64,000 nucleotides of DNA. It comes from Chloroflexota bacterium. Lineage in GTDB: Bacteria; Chloroflexota; UBA11872; VXNJ01. The position numbers and the translations under genes are program-made. This document shows positions 18,586-27,561 of this stretch, in pieces (position 1 is the first letter of the stretch; each line of letters starts with the position of its first letter). Under the pieces are notes generated by a model. That model searched no databases. It was given only the letters and a program-made list of their open reading frames with translations, and was not told the origin of the DNA. The DNA is taken from NCBI GenBank assembly GCA_009840625.1, contig VXNJ01000001.1, positions 372,001 through 436,000 on the forward strand, given 5' to 3'.

Positions 18586-19518
18586 TTGGGTTCCGAAAAC
18601 CGGCCAGATCGCTCGATTGCGGTGGTGGGCAGCATCAACACCGACCTGGTTTTGCAACTCCCGCGCCTGCCGTTGCCGGGCGAAACCGTCCTCACCGAAT
18701 CGGCGCTTCAGATATTTGGCGGCGGCAAGGGGGCCAACCAGGCAATCGCCGCGGCCCGCCTGGGGGTTCCGGTAAGCATGGTTGGGGCGGTCGGCGCGGA
18801 CCAGTTCGGCGGTGATCGAGTCTCCCAGCTGGCGGGCGAGGGAATCGACGTGGAAAACGTAGCCCGCGTCGCCGACCGATCCTCGGGGGTGGCGCTCATC
18901 ACGATCGATGAGGAAGGTCAAAACTGCATCGCCCTGGCGGCCGGCGCCAACCAGAGCGTCACGCCCCTCCATACCGCCTGTGCCGCGGTCGAGAATGCAT
19001 CGCTGGTTATGGCAGTCGTGGAAATCCCGACCCCGCCGATAGCGGCCGCCTTCACTACCGCCCGCCGCGCGGGCGCCATTACTCTGCTCAACGCCGCTCC
19101 TCCGGGCCGCCTGTCGTGCGAAGTCCTTTCGCTGGCCGACTACCTGGTGGTCAACGAGACCGAGGCCGGCGCGCTGGTCGGAGAGCCGGCGCCAGATCAC
19201 CGGCAGGCCCCGCAGCTGGCCGATCGATTGGCCGAACTTTGCGGGCGCGCCGCGGTCATCACGCTCGGGTCCGGCGGCCTCTGCGCCAGCGACGGAGCGG
19301 ATCGGATTCGGCTCCCGGCGTTCGCGACCACGGTGGTTGACACCACCGCGGCCGGTGACGCCTTCTGCGGCGCACTCGCGGTCGGGTTGTTGGAGCGGAT
19401 GGGGTTCGCCCAGGCGCTTCGGTTCGCCAGCGCCGCCGGCGCAGCGGCCTGTCGGCAACTGGGGGCGTCCTCTTCGCTGCCCGATCGAACCACGGTGAAT
19501 CAAATCCTTGACTCCTGA
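18586..19518 (+). CDS. rbsK: Ribokinase (PfkB family)
   Basis: The protein (310 residues) begins RSIAVVGSINTDLVLQLPRLPLPGETV and shows FGGGKGANQAIAAARLG, the ribokinase substrate signature, the nucleotide motif VNETEAGAL and the PfkB motif VVDTTAAGDAFCGALAVGL near the end with catalytic Asp in GDAF. It phosphorylates D-ribose to ribose 5-phosphate. The TTG at 18586 is chosen because AGGAGGAA at 18573-18580 sits five bases upstream. An ATG at 18520 in the same frame adds 22 unconserved residues. Confidence 0.9.
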   Translation: MGSENRPDRSIAVVGSINTDLVLQLPRLPLPGETVLTESALQIFGGGKGANQAIAAARLGVPVSMVGAVGADQFGGDRVSQLAGEGIDVENVARVADRSSGVALITIDEEGQNCIALAAGANQSVTPLHTACAAVENASLVMAVVEIPTPPIAAAFTTARRAGAITLLNAAPPGRLSCEVLSLADYLVVNETEAGALVGEPAPDHRQAPQLADRLAELCGRAAVITLGSGGLCASDGADRIRLPAFATTVVDTTAAGDAFCGALAVGLLERMGFAQALRFASAAGAAACRQLGASSSLPDRTTVNQILDS

Positions 19519-19530
19519 GGCCCGTCGAAC

Positions 19531-20577
19531 CTAGCCGGAAGTGGCCCCGCTGGTCGCGTACGCCTGGCGTCGTCGTCGCGCCATCACCATATCGGCCGCC
19601 AAGAGGGTCGCGTTCAGCATGCTGGTTTCCTCGGCGCGATTTTCGCCAGCGCGCCCGTAGGCGGTGCCGTGGTCGACCGAAGTCCGGATTACCGGCGTGC
19701 CCAAGGTCACGTTGACCCCGTTGTGGATTCCCAGCATCTTCACCGCAATGTGCCCCTGGTCGTGGTACATTGCCACGACGCCGTCGTATTCGCCCTGGGA
19801 AGCCCGCGCAAACACCGTATCCGGGGGCATCGGGCCGAGCGCGTCGATTCCGTCCCTTCGGGCGCGGTGCACCGCCGGTTCCACCTGCTCGGAGTCCTCC
19901 ATGCCGAACAGGTTGCCGGGTTCGGCATGTGGATTGAGGCCGGCAACCGCAATCTGGGGCGAGTCGATCCCCATGTCCTGCAGGGCCTGCTGGAAGATCC
20001 CGATCACCTCGACAATGCGGTCCGTCTTGACCAGGGTGACGGCCTCGGCCAAGCCGACATGGGTGGAGACGTGAATAACGCGCAGTTTCCCCGCCACCAG
20101 CATCATGCGTGAAGTCCTGGCGCCCGAGAATTCCTGGACTATTTCGGTATGCCCGGGATAGTCGTAGCCGGCCATTTTCATGGCCAGCTTGTGCAGCGGC
20201 GAAGTGGCCATGGCGTCCAATCGGCCGGCCGCGCAGAGTTTTACCGCTTCGATGACCGCGGTGACGGCAGCCTCGCCGCCGGCGGCCGTGACTTCCTTAA
20301 ACGGCAGTTCGCGGTGGTCCCGGTGCCAGATGTCCAGAGTGTCTACGGTCCCGCGCTCGAATCGGGCATCACTAGCGTCCGCGATCGTACGCACCGCAAG
20401 GTCGATCCCACAGATTTCGAGGATTCGCTCCAGGGCCGAAGCGCTGCCGATCGCAATCGGCTGGAGCCGCTCGTAGATGGAGTCATGCAGCAATGCCTTG
20501 GCCACCACCTCGGGCCCAACGCCGGTCGGGTCGCCGAGGGTCAGTCCGATGATCGGCGGCTGGGATTGGTCAGACAT
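19531..20577 (-). CDS. pdxA: PdxA-family 4-phosphate dehydrogenase
   Basis: The 348-residue protein begins PPIIGLTLGDPTGVGPEVVAKAL and keeps metal-binding histidines in YPGHTEIVQEFSGA, STHVGLAEAV and VAMYHDQGHIAVKMLG, with DHGTAYGRAGE near the end. PdxA oxidises 4-phosphohydroxythreonine in pyridoxal phosphate synthesis; near relatives (PdxA2/DtnI) oxidise threonate or erythronate 4-phosphate. With no pdxJ nearby and a ribokinase and sulfatase as neighbours, a sugar-acid route is equally possible. Confidence 0.88.
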   Translation of the reverse strand: MSDQSQPPIIGLTLGDPTGVGPEVVAKALLHDSIYERLQPIAIGSASALERILEICGIDLAVRTIADASDARFERGTVDTLDIWHRDHRELPFKEVTAAGGEAAVTAVIEAVKLCAAGRLDAMATSPLHKLAMKMAGYDYPGHTEIVQEFSGARTSRMMLVAGKLRVIHVSTHVGLAEAVTLVKTDRIVEVIGIFQQALQDMGIDSPQIAVAGLNPHAEPGNLFGMEDSEQVEPAVHRARRDGIDALGPMPPDTVFARASQGEYDGVVAMYHDQGHIAVKMLGIHNGVNVTLGTPVIRTSVDHGTAYGRAGENRAEETSMLNATLLAADMVMARRRRQAYATSGATSG

Positions 20578-20732
20578 GGATCGCGGTCAGCTTCCGGGTT
20601 CGAGCGGTATCGGACCCGGGCGCCGTCGGCCGGGACCTCGGGTTGATTTTCGCCGAGCCCGCGAATACCCGGAATTAGGATTTGATTGCTCGCGGCCGGA
20701 CCAGCACCGATTCGATTCAAGGCGGTTCCGGG

Positions 20733-22172
20733 TTGTCCCAACGACCCCCAAACATCATCCTGATCATCACCGATCAGCAGCGCTTCGACACCATCGGCGC
20801 GCTTGGCTTCGATTACATGGACACCCCGCACCTGGACCGTTTGGTGCGAGAAGGGGTTTCCTTCGATAACTGCTTCATTCCGGCCACGTCCTGCGCGCCG
20901 GCGCGGGCCAGCCTTTTCACCGGTCGATATCCGCACACGACCCGGATCTTCAAGAACGGGGATCCCTGGCGCAAGACCTGGGTCAGCGATCTCCGCGCGG
21001 CCGGGTATCACACCGTCAACATCGGCAAGATGCACACTACCCCCTTTCTCGCCGAAGCGGGCTTCGACGAGCGTTACGTCGTAGAGAACAAGGACCGCTA
21101 TCTGCAGGGGGCCGAGTTCATCGACGAATGGGACAAAGCCCTGATAGCGCGCGGCGTGGTCCCCAAGCCTGGCCGGATCATGTATCGCGAGCGCGCCGAC
21201 TACCGCCACAGCCTGGGTGCGTTCGTTTGGGACTGGGACGAGGACCTGCAATCGGACAACTTCGTCGGTGGATTTGCGGCCCACTGGATAAGAAACCAGA
21301 CCGTTCGCGAACCGCTTTTCTTGCAGATCGGGTTCCCCGGGCCTCACCCCCCGTACGACCCGACGCCCGAGTTCGAGCGCCGGTACCGCGACCGCGATTT
21401 CGGGATCGTCGATCCGACCCGCGCGGAGATCGACGGTCAACCCGGCCCCTTCCGGTCGATGCGCGAGCACAACGCCGAGGTCGACCATGATTCGATCGTG
21501 CACATGCTCGATCCGACCTTCGCGCAGCGCCAGCACCAGCGCGCCTGCTACATGGCCAACGTGGCGATGATCGACGCCCAGGTCGGCAACATCCTGGCCG
21601 CCCTAGAAGACCGCGGCCTGCTCGAGGATTCGATCGTGGTCTTCACCTCCGACCACGGCGACGCCCTCGGCGACCACGGGCACAGCCAGAAGTGGACCTT
21701 TTACGACATAGTCACGCGCGTGCCGACCATTGTCTGGTCACCGGGAAGATTCGACGGCGGCCGCCGGATCGAAGACCTTTATTCGTGGATCGACCTGGCG
21801 CCGACGATCTTCGAGTTCGCCGGATTGACCGTACCGGAGGGGTTCGAAGGCATAAGCATGGGCCCGGCGCTGGCCGGCAGCCCGAGCGCCAGCGGACGCC
21901 GTTATGTCTTCTGCGAGCAGTCGCGCGAGGACATGATGGGGCTCGATTGGGACTTTATGACCATGGTCCGTGACCGTCGCTGGAAGCTGGTGCGCTTGCT
22001 GGACTGTGACGAAGGCCAGCTGTTCGACCTTGAATCCGATCCTGGCGAGACTCGCAACCGTTGGGGCGATCCGGACTGCGCTGCCGAAAGGGGCCGGCTC
22101 TCGGACGTTCTGACCGACTGGCTGATACGCAGCCACTACGAGACCTCCGATTGGGGGCAGCAGTGGCGCTGA
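20733..22172 (+). CDS. Cys-type sulfatase (alkaline phosphatase superfamily)
   Basis: The protein (479 residues from a TTG start) opens with PPNIILIITDQQRFD, the Asp pair binding the metal. It carries the sulfatase signature CAPARASLFTGRYPHT, where the Cys is the one converted to formylglycine in the family, and the metal site FTSDHGDALGDHG. No secretion signal is visible, so it may act in the cytosol on imported sulfate esters or phosphonates; choline-sulfatase-like and phosphonate-monoester hydrolases share this layout. The start is uncertain between 20733 and 20682; 20733 has AAGGCGG eight bases upstream and begins at the natural N-terminus. Its stop overlaps the M20 gene by 10 nt. No formylglycine-generating enzyme is in the window. 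Confidence 0.9.
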   Translation: MSQRPPNIILIITDQQRFDTIGALGFDYMDTPHLDRLVREGVSFDNCFIPATSCAPARASLFTGRYPHTTRIFKNGDPWRKTWVSDLRAAGYHTVNIGKMHTTPFLAEAGFDERYVVENKDRYLQGAEFIDEWDKALIARGVVPKPGRIMYRERADYRHSLGAFVWDWDEDLQSDNFVGGFAAHWIRNQTVREPLFLQIGFPGPHPPYDPTPEFERRYRDRDFGIVDPTRAEIDGQPGPFRSMREHNAEVDHDSIVHMLDPTFAQRQHQRACYMANVAMIDAQVGNILAALEDRGLLEDSIVVFTSDHGDALGDHGHSQKWTFYDIVTRVPTIVWSPGRFDGGRRIEDLYSWIDLAPTIFEFAGLTVPEGFEGISMGPALAGSPSASGRRYVFCEQSREDMMGLDWDFMTMVRDRRWKLVRLLDCDEGQLFDLESDPGETRNRWGDPDCAAERGRLSDVLTDWLIRSHYETSDWGQQWR

Positions 22173-23500
22173 CCGGCGACCTGGCCGGAATCCATGCCGA
22201 TCCGGGCGCCTTACTGCGGCACCTGATCCGGTTCAACACGACCAACCCGCCCGGCAACGAGCGCGCTTGCATCGAATGGATCAAGGGCCTGTTGGGGGAA
22301 TACGGAATCGAATCGCGCCTTTACGCGCTGGACCAGGACCGTCCCAATCTCGTGGCCCGCATCCGGGGCGGCGACGAACCGCCGCTCCTGCTGTACGGAC
22401 ATGTCGACGTGGTGACCACCGCCGGACAGCCCTGGACCAGGGACCCGTTCGCGGCAGATCTTGTCGATGGCGTGATCTGGGGGCGCGGCAGCCTGGACAT
22501 GAAAGGCGGCGACGCGATGATGATCGCCGCCTTCCTGCGCGCCGTCCACGAGCAGACCGAACTGCCCGGCGACGTGATCCTCTGCCTGCTCGCGGACGAA
22601 GAAGCCGGAGCCGAGTACGGCGCCGGTTTCATGGTCGATCAACACCCTGAACTGTTCGAAGGGGTGCGGTTCGCATTGGGCGAATTCGGCGGCTACCGCG
22701 AGGAGATGTTCGGTCAAACGTACTACCCGATCCAGGTGTCCGAGAAAACCGTCGTTCGCCTGACCGGACGCATAAGGGGTCCCGGCGGCCACGGCGCCAT
22801 GATTCACCGCGGCGGGATCATGGCGCGCCTGGGCCGGGTCCTGACGACCCTCGACCAGAACCGCCTGCCGGTGTCGGTCACTCCGGCCGCGGCCGGAATG
22901 GTCGAGGCCGTCGCCAACGGCCTGCAGGACCCCGAGCGGGCCCAGGTGTTGGCCCTGCTCGACCCCGAACGGGCCGACTCCGCGCTGGACCGCATGGGCC
23001 CGCGAGGCGACATCTTTGACTGCGTCCTGCACGACACCGTCAACGTGACGGTCATCAATGGCGGCGACAAGTTCAACGTCGTGCCCAGCGTCGTGGAGCT
23101 GAATTTCGACGCCCGCATCCTGCCCAGTTCAACGCCCGAAAAACTGGTCTCCGACCTGGAAAACCTGGTCGGGGAGGAGGTCGAATTCGATCCCCCGCGG
23201 GCGATGAGCGAACCGCTCGGACAGCCCGACCTGCGCCTGTTGCCGCTGCTCGAACAGGTGCTCAGAGAGCACGACCCGGATGCCCGGCCGATGCCGATGC
23301 TGATGGTTGGAGCCACCGACGGTCGCGAATTCCGCCGGATCGGGATCCAGTCCTACGGCTTCCTGCCGATGAACCTTCCACCCGACATCGAGATTTTTCG
23401 TCTAATTCACGCTGCCGACGAGCGTATTCCCGACGAGTGTCTGCGGTTCGGCGCCAGCTGCATATTTGACGTCCTGACCCGCTTCGACCAGCTGGCGTAG
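22163..23500 (+). CDS. M20/ArgE-DapE-type metallohydrolase
   Basis: The 445-residue protein carries the M20 metal motifs LLLYGHVDVVTT (His and Asp), WGRGSLDMKGGDAMM, LADEEAGAEYG (catalytic Glu and metal Glu) and a late His-bearing region. A dimerisation domain insert (about 190-330) includes GPGGHGAMIHRGG. Family members remove acyl groups or split peptides with zinc. A GTG start at 22163 lies inside the last codons of the sulfatase gene, so the two are one unit and probably serve the same catabolic route. The substrate is unknown. Confidence 0.88.
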   Translation: MALTGDLAGIHADPGALLRHLIRFNTTNPPGNERACIEWIKGLLGEYGIESRLYALDQDRPNLVARIRGGDEPPLLLYGHVDVVTTAGQPWTRDPFAADLVDGVIWGRGSLDMKGGDAMMIAAFLRAVHEQTELPGDVILCLLADEEAGAEYGAGFMVDQHPELFEGVRFALGEFGGYREEMFGQTYYPIQVSEKTVVRLTGRIRGPGGHGAMIHRGGIMARLGRVLTTLDQNRLPVSVTPAAAGMVEAVANGLQDPERAQVLALLDPERADSALDRMGPRGDIFDCVLHDTVNVTVINGGDKFNVVPSVVELNFDARILPSSTPEKLVSDLENLVGEEVEFDPPRAMSEPLGQPDLRLLPLLEQVLREHDPDARPMPMLMVGATDGREFRRIGIQSYGFLPMNLPPDIEIFRLIHAADERIPDECLRFGASCIFDVLTRFDQLA

Positions 23501-23650
23501 CCGTTCGCGCAGCGGCGCGCTATCGAGCCGGCCGGGCTCACGGCTTGTGGCGAAGTTGCCCGGACAAACGCGCCCGCCGGGGGTCAGCTAATCGAGTCAG
23601 CCGTCGAGTTACCGACTGGAATACCGTCGGCATCCAGCTGGCGCCAAGCG

Positions 23651-24691
23651 CTATCGCGCGTCCCCACCAGCAATCACGCCCGGGGGTGGGTCGGCGACCC
23701 TGACCAGGCGCTTACCGAAGTTCTCCCCCTCAAGCAGTCCGATCAGCGCCTGGGGCATGCTCTCGAATCCGGTGACGGTTTCTTCGCGGTAGTAGAGCTC
23801 ACCGGATGCTATCCAGCCCGCCAGCCGACTGAGCCCGCGCTGGCGGAGGTGCCACCAGTCGCGCACCAGCAGGCCCTGCATCGTGGCGCGATTCGAAAGC
23901 AGGGCGCGCGTGGGGCGAACGGCCCGTTCGGGTTCGGGCAGGTTGTATTCGGAGATCATCCCGCAGATTGCGATGCGCGCACCCAGGTTGATTCGCTGCA
24001 GAACCGCGTCCAGGATCGGCCCGCCGACGTTGTCGAAGTAGACGTCGATCCCGTTCGGGCATTCGCGGTCGAGCGCCGCGCCGACATCCTCATCGCGGCG
24101 GTTGATGCAGGCATGGTAGCCGAGCCGCTGCAGGCAATATTCGCGTTTGGCATCCGATCCGGCAATTCCAACCACGCGGTTCCCGCCGATCCGGGCCATC
24201 TGTCCGACGACACCGCCGACCGCTCCCGAGGCGGCGGAGACCACCACAGTGTCCCCGGGTTGCGGGCGGCCCACTTCCAGAAAACCGAAATAGGCGGTCA
24301 TGCCGGGCATTCCCAGCACGCCAAGCGCGGTGGATATCGGCGCCAGCTCGGGGTCGACCAGATCAAGTCCGTCGGCGTCAATCGTGGGCATAGTCTGCCA
24401 GCCGAAGTCACCCTCGACGATGTCGCCGGGCTTAAAGCGCGGAGAGCGCGAGGCAACGACCTCGCCTACTCCGCTGCCGACCATCACCTCGCCCAGGCCG
24501 GCCGGATCGGCATAGCTGCGCGAGGGTCGCATCCGACCGCGCATGTAAGGGTCGACGCTCAGCCAGATCGTTCGTGCCAGCACCTGGCCCTCGCCCGGCT
24601 GCCCGGCCGGTTCCTCGACCAGCGAAAAATCAGAGGGTGAAGGCTCGGCGCGAGGCCGGTTAACCAGCAGGTACTTGCGGTTGGTGTCCAT
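23651..24691 (-). CDS. NADP-dependent alkenal/one oxidoreductase (leukotriene B4 dehydrogenase-like)
   Basis: The 346-residue MDR protein shows the CurA/LTB4DH-family signs: N-terminal WLSVDPYMRGRMRP, GMPGMTAYFGFLEVGRPQPGDTVVVSAASGAVGG with the Rossmann loop, and VYFDNVGGPILDAVL. It lacks zinc ligands. Such enzymes reduce alpha,beta-unsaturated carbonyls with NADPH. It is the first gene leftward of a PhyH-family gene with a gap of only 9 nt, so the dioxygenase and reductase are likely co-transcribed. Confidence 0.88.
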   Translation of the reverse strand: MDTNRKYLLVNRPRAEPSPSDFSLVEEPAGQPGEGQVLARTIWLSVDPYMRGRMRPSRSYADPAGLGEVMVGSGVGEVVASRSPRFKPGDIVEGDFGWQTMPTIDADGLDLVDPELAPISTALGVLGMPGMTAYFGFLEVGRPQPGDTVVVSAASGAVGGVVGQMARIGGNRVVGIAGSDAKREYCLQRLGYHACINRRDEDVGAALDRECPNGIDVYFDNVGGPILDAVLQRINLGARIAICGMISEYNLPEPERAVRPTRALLSNRATMQGLLVRDWWHLRQRGLSRLAGWIASGELYYREETVTGFESMPQALIGLLEGENFGKRLVRVADPPPGVIAGGDAR

Positions 24692-24700
24692 TGCGATTCC

Positions 24701-25669
24701 CTAGCAGAAGACTGCGTCGGCGTTGTAGCGATTGCCGGCGTAGCTGCCGACCTCCGACAAATGCAACTGGGTCCGGCGCCAGCTCTGCGCCCAGGACCCG
24801 GCATCATGCAGCTCGCTGGCCGGATCGAGCCTTGATCTGGCCACGAATCCGGGAAAGACTTCGCGCCCGGTGGGAAGGCCGGTCGGGGAGTAGCGCAGAT
24901 CGAAGCTGAAGCGCACCGCGTCGGAGACGTTGTTCAGTGACCGGTGCAGGGTGTGGCGGTGCAGGAACAGGACCGATCCGGCCGCCATTGGGAGTGGCCG
25001 CATCAGGCTCTCTTCCACGTTTTCGGTGGGGATGTGCAGGCCGGTCGAGGCCAGGCAGTGCGGCGCGAGGCCCAATCGGTGCGAGCGCGGTATCGCGGCC
25101 AGGCAGCCCATCTCCACGCTGGCGTCGGTGATTGGGGCCCAGCAGGTCAGTATCGGGGTAACGTCGCCGTCCTCGGTGATGACCCCGTTGTCCTGGTGCC
25201 AGAGGGTCGCGTTGCCGATTCCCATATTCGATACCGACCGGCTGTCCGGCACCGATCGCTCGGGAACCTTGACCCGGATGTGCTGGACCGGATTGGAATA
25301 AATCTCCGAACCGATGAAGCACTCGACGATGTCCAGCAGCCGCGGGTGCGAGAGCAGGCGGAAGGCAGATTCGCCGGTGTACATCTCTACCGCGGGGTCG
25401 ATCCCCTTGGGGGGCAGCGAGATGTCGTACGGCTGATGGTCGAATCCGCCCGTGCTTTCGGCCAGGTAGAGCATCTTCTGCTCGAAATTCCAAGCGTGAT
25501 CGTACCCGGCATATTGAGCCGAACTCAGTAATTTCGGGGCCTGGCGGTCAGCGATGGCCGAATAGTCGGCGAGCAACGGCGCGAAATCCGTCTCCGGATC
25601 AAATACCGCTTCGACTATTAGCCAGCCCTCGCGGTCGAAATGATCGATTTGTTCCTGGGTTAGGCGCAT
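24701..25669 (-). CDS. Phytanoyl-CoA dioxygenase (PhyH) family protein
   Basis: The protein (about 322 residues) shows the Fe(II)/2-oxoglutarate oxygenase frame: ATLWHQDNGV (HxD metal motif), a Trp/Pro-rich middle PILTCWAPITDASVEMGCLAAIP, LFLHRHTLHRSLNN with the distal His, and FSFDLRYSP with the 2-oxoglutarate-binding Arg. Members hydroxylate small molecules using O2 and 2-oxoglutarate. The ATG at 25669 has AGGA seven bases upstream; a GTG two codons earlier is also possible. The gene belongs with the adjacent reductase. Confidence 0.85.
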   Translation of the reverse strand: MRLTQEQIDHFDREGWLIVEAVFDPETDFAPLLADYSAIADRQAPKLLSSAQYAGYDHAWNFEQKMLYLAESTGGFDHQPYDISLPPKGIDPAVEMYTGESAFRLLSHPRLLDIVECFIGSEIYSNPVQHIRVKVPERSVPDSRSVSNMGIGNATLWHQDNGVITEDGDVTPILTCWAPITDASVEMGCLAAIPRSHRLGLAPHCLASTGLHIPTENVEESLMRPLPMAAGSVLFLHRHTLHRSLNNVSDAVRFSFDLRYSPTGLPTGREVFPGFVARSRLDPASELHDAGSWAQSWRRTQLHLSEVGSYAGNRYNADAVFC

Positions 25670-25831
25670 CGTCACATCCTGTCGGGCCCGCGTGGAGGAT
25701 CCCGGGGCCGGCCAAGTCCTCGACCAATTATTGGATAGCCCGGCACGGCGACCGTACCGGCTGCGTTCGAATCAGTCGCGCTGCGGCGCGGCCCCGGCAC
25801 GGCAGTAGCCGCCCGCGGCAAAGCCGCTGCC

Positions 25832-27451
25832 TTACTCGACCACCGCCAGTTGAATCAGGTGGTACCCGCCGGCCCCGTCGGGGTGGGTCGGGGTGCGTTT
25901 TTCAGGTTGCGGATCGCCCGCCCCGTCGAATGCCCGCACCTCAAGGAAGTAAGTGCCCGGATCCAGGCCCAGGTTGGCTTTCCAGCGGCGCCAGGTCGTC
26001 TCGTTGAGCTGGTCTTCGAGTTCGGCCGGCGTCCAAACATCGGAATCGTTGCGTCGCCATTCGACCGCCGAGATTCCGCGGTTGCCGGCAAACGCGATGC
26101 CCCCGATGATGTCCTCGCCCACTTGCACCCGGCCGGTTCGGCGCCGGCCGGCCAGGTCCCAGGCGCTGGTGGCCTTGATGATCGCGATGTCCGACCAGCC
26201 GCGGCGCTGCCAGTAGCCCTCGTGATCGCGGTCGGTGACTTCGATCCGGGTGATCCACTTGACGTTCTTCATCCCGTAGATGTTGGGGATGTATGCGCGG
26301 AGCGGAAACCCGTGCGCGGCAGGAAGCGGCTGGCCGTTCATACCGTACGTCAGGAGCGTCGTGGGTTCCAGTGCCTTTTCGATCGGTATCGAATCGTCAT
26401 ATCCGCCCGGGGCATGAAACACCACGTCGCGGGCGCCCGGCTGCAGCCCGGCCAGATCCAAGACTTCGGCCAGCGGCACGCCGGTCCAGCGGGTGGTGGA
26501 GATCAATTCGCCGCCAACCTCGTTGGAAATGCACTGCAGCGTGCCGTACATCTCCTGCATGGGCAGCCGCTCGATGTCGTCGATCGAAAAACTCAACTCC
26601 CGGTCCACCAGTCCGCCAACCTGCATCGACCAGTTGGACCGCGCAAATGTAGGCGTACGGGTGTAGATGTCGATCCGATAAAAGTCTTCGTTGGATGTAA
26701 CCAAGGGACGGGTGTTGGCGGCCTGCATGAAGTCGGAGTCGAAGCCCTCGATCGCCACCGGTTCGGGGCTGGGAGGCTCGGCCCGGGAAGCCAGAATCCC
26801 GCGCTGCGCGGCAATGGCGCCGAACGATCCCGCCACCGCAGTTGCGGCCGAGAGGGCCAGCAACTCGCGGCGCGAGCGCCGCTGGAGCCAGCCAGAGCGC
26901 CGGGGCGGTGGCCAAGTTGCGCTGGCGACCGACTCGGCGGCCGGCGCGGGCAACGGGGCATAGGCCTGCGATAGGTAGCCGTATAGGGCGGCCGCGGCGA
27001 CCAGCCAGAAAATGCCGCCCAGTCCGTAGAAGGAGAGTTCGGCCAGGAGTTCGATCGTCAACTGGGCCACCAGGAAGATCGCACCGGCCAGGAGCGATCG
27101 CTGGGCGAGCGAGTCGGTTTGCGGCGCGAACCGGTAGACCAGCGCCGAGAGGACCCCGGTGGCCAGTATCCAGGTCGCCAGTCCCGAAGCCTCAAGGAGA
27201 GTCTTGCCCAGCGGCCCCAGGGTTTCAATCGACCAGGTTGCCAGCTGGCCGGGCGAAAAGCGGATCAGCAGATCGACGAAGTCAAATGCCGGATTGGCCA
27301 TCCAACCCAGTTCGAAAAGCGGGAAGTAGAGGGAAGTCACCAGACCACCCGCGAGCAGGCCGGTTAGGCCTGCCATTGCCCAGGGGGCACCGACGGCTGC
27401 GGAAATCCGCGCCGTCAGGCCGGCGTCTGCGTCAATTTCCGGATCGTGCAT
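25832..27451 (-). CDS. Membrane-anchored sulfite-oxidase-family molybdenum oxidoreductase
   Basis: The 539-residue protein has an N-terminal membrane domain of about four to five helices (residues 20-175). A twin-arginine-like segment follows near 190-215 (RRSRRELLALSAATAVAGS), then a SuoX-fold domain with the Mo-ligand Cys in MYGTLQCISNEVGGE, HGFPLRAYIPNIYGMKNVKWI and a C-terminal Mo-co dimer Ig-like domain (SAVEWRRNDSDVWTPAEL). It probably oxidises sulfite or another substrate outside the membrane with electrons passed to the respiratory chain. The ATG at 27451 is preceded by GGAGGGG; an open extension to 27538 has no conserved features. Confidence 0.85.
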   Translation of the reverse strand: MHDPEIDADAGLTARISAAVGAPWAMAGLTGLLAGGLVTSLYFPLFELGWMANPAFDFVDLLIRFSPGQLATWSIETLGPLGKTLLEASGLATWILATGVLSALVYRFAPQTDSLAQRSLLAGAIFLVAQLTIELLAELSFYGLGGIFWLVAAAALYGYLSQAYAPLPAPAAESVASATWPPPRRSGWLQRRSRRELLALSAATAVAGSFGAIAAQRGILASRAEPPSPEPVAIEGFDSDFMQAANTRPLVTSNEDFYRIDIYTRTPTFARSNWSMQVGGLVDRELSFSIDDIERLPMQEMYGTLQCISNEVGGELISTTRWTGVPLAEVLDLAGLQPGARDVVFHAPGGYDDSIPIEKALEPTTLLTYGMNGQPLPAAHGFPLRAYIPNIYGMKNVKWITRIEVTDRDHEGYWQRRGWSDIAIIKATSAWDLAGRRRTGRVQVGEDIIGGIAFAGNRGISAVEWRRNDSDVWTPAELEDQLNETTWRRWKANLGLDPGTYFLEVRAFDGAGDPQPEKRTPTHPDGAGGYHLIQLAVVE

Positions 27452-27561
27452 GGACCCCTCCGGTGCTGCACCACCGCGCTCGATTATCGATGCAGGCTCT
27501 TTCGCTTTATACGGCCGTGGAACGATCCCGGTTTGCAAAGCCTTTTATTATGTAAAGTGCG

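Noticed and set aside
27452-27538. Upstream extension of the molybdenum oxidoreductase
   Set aside because: The ATG at 27451 has a strong GGAGGGG and the extra 29 residues are not conserved in type.
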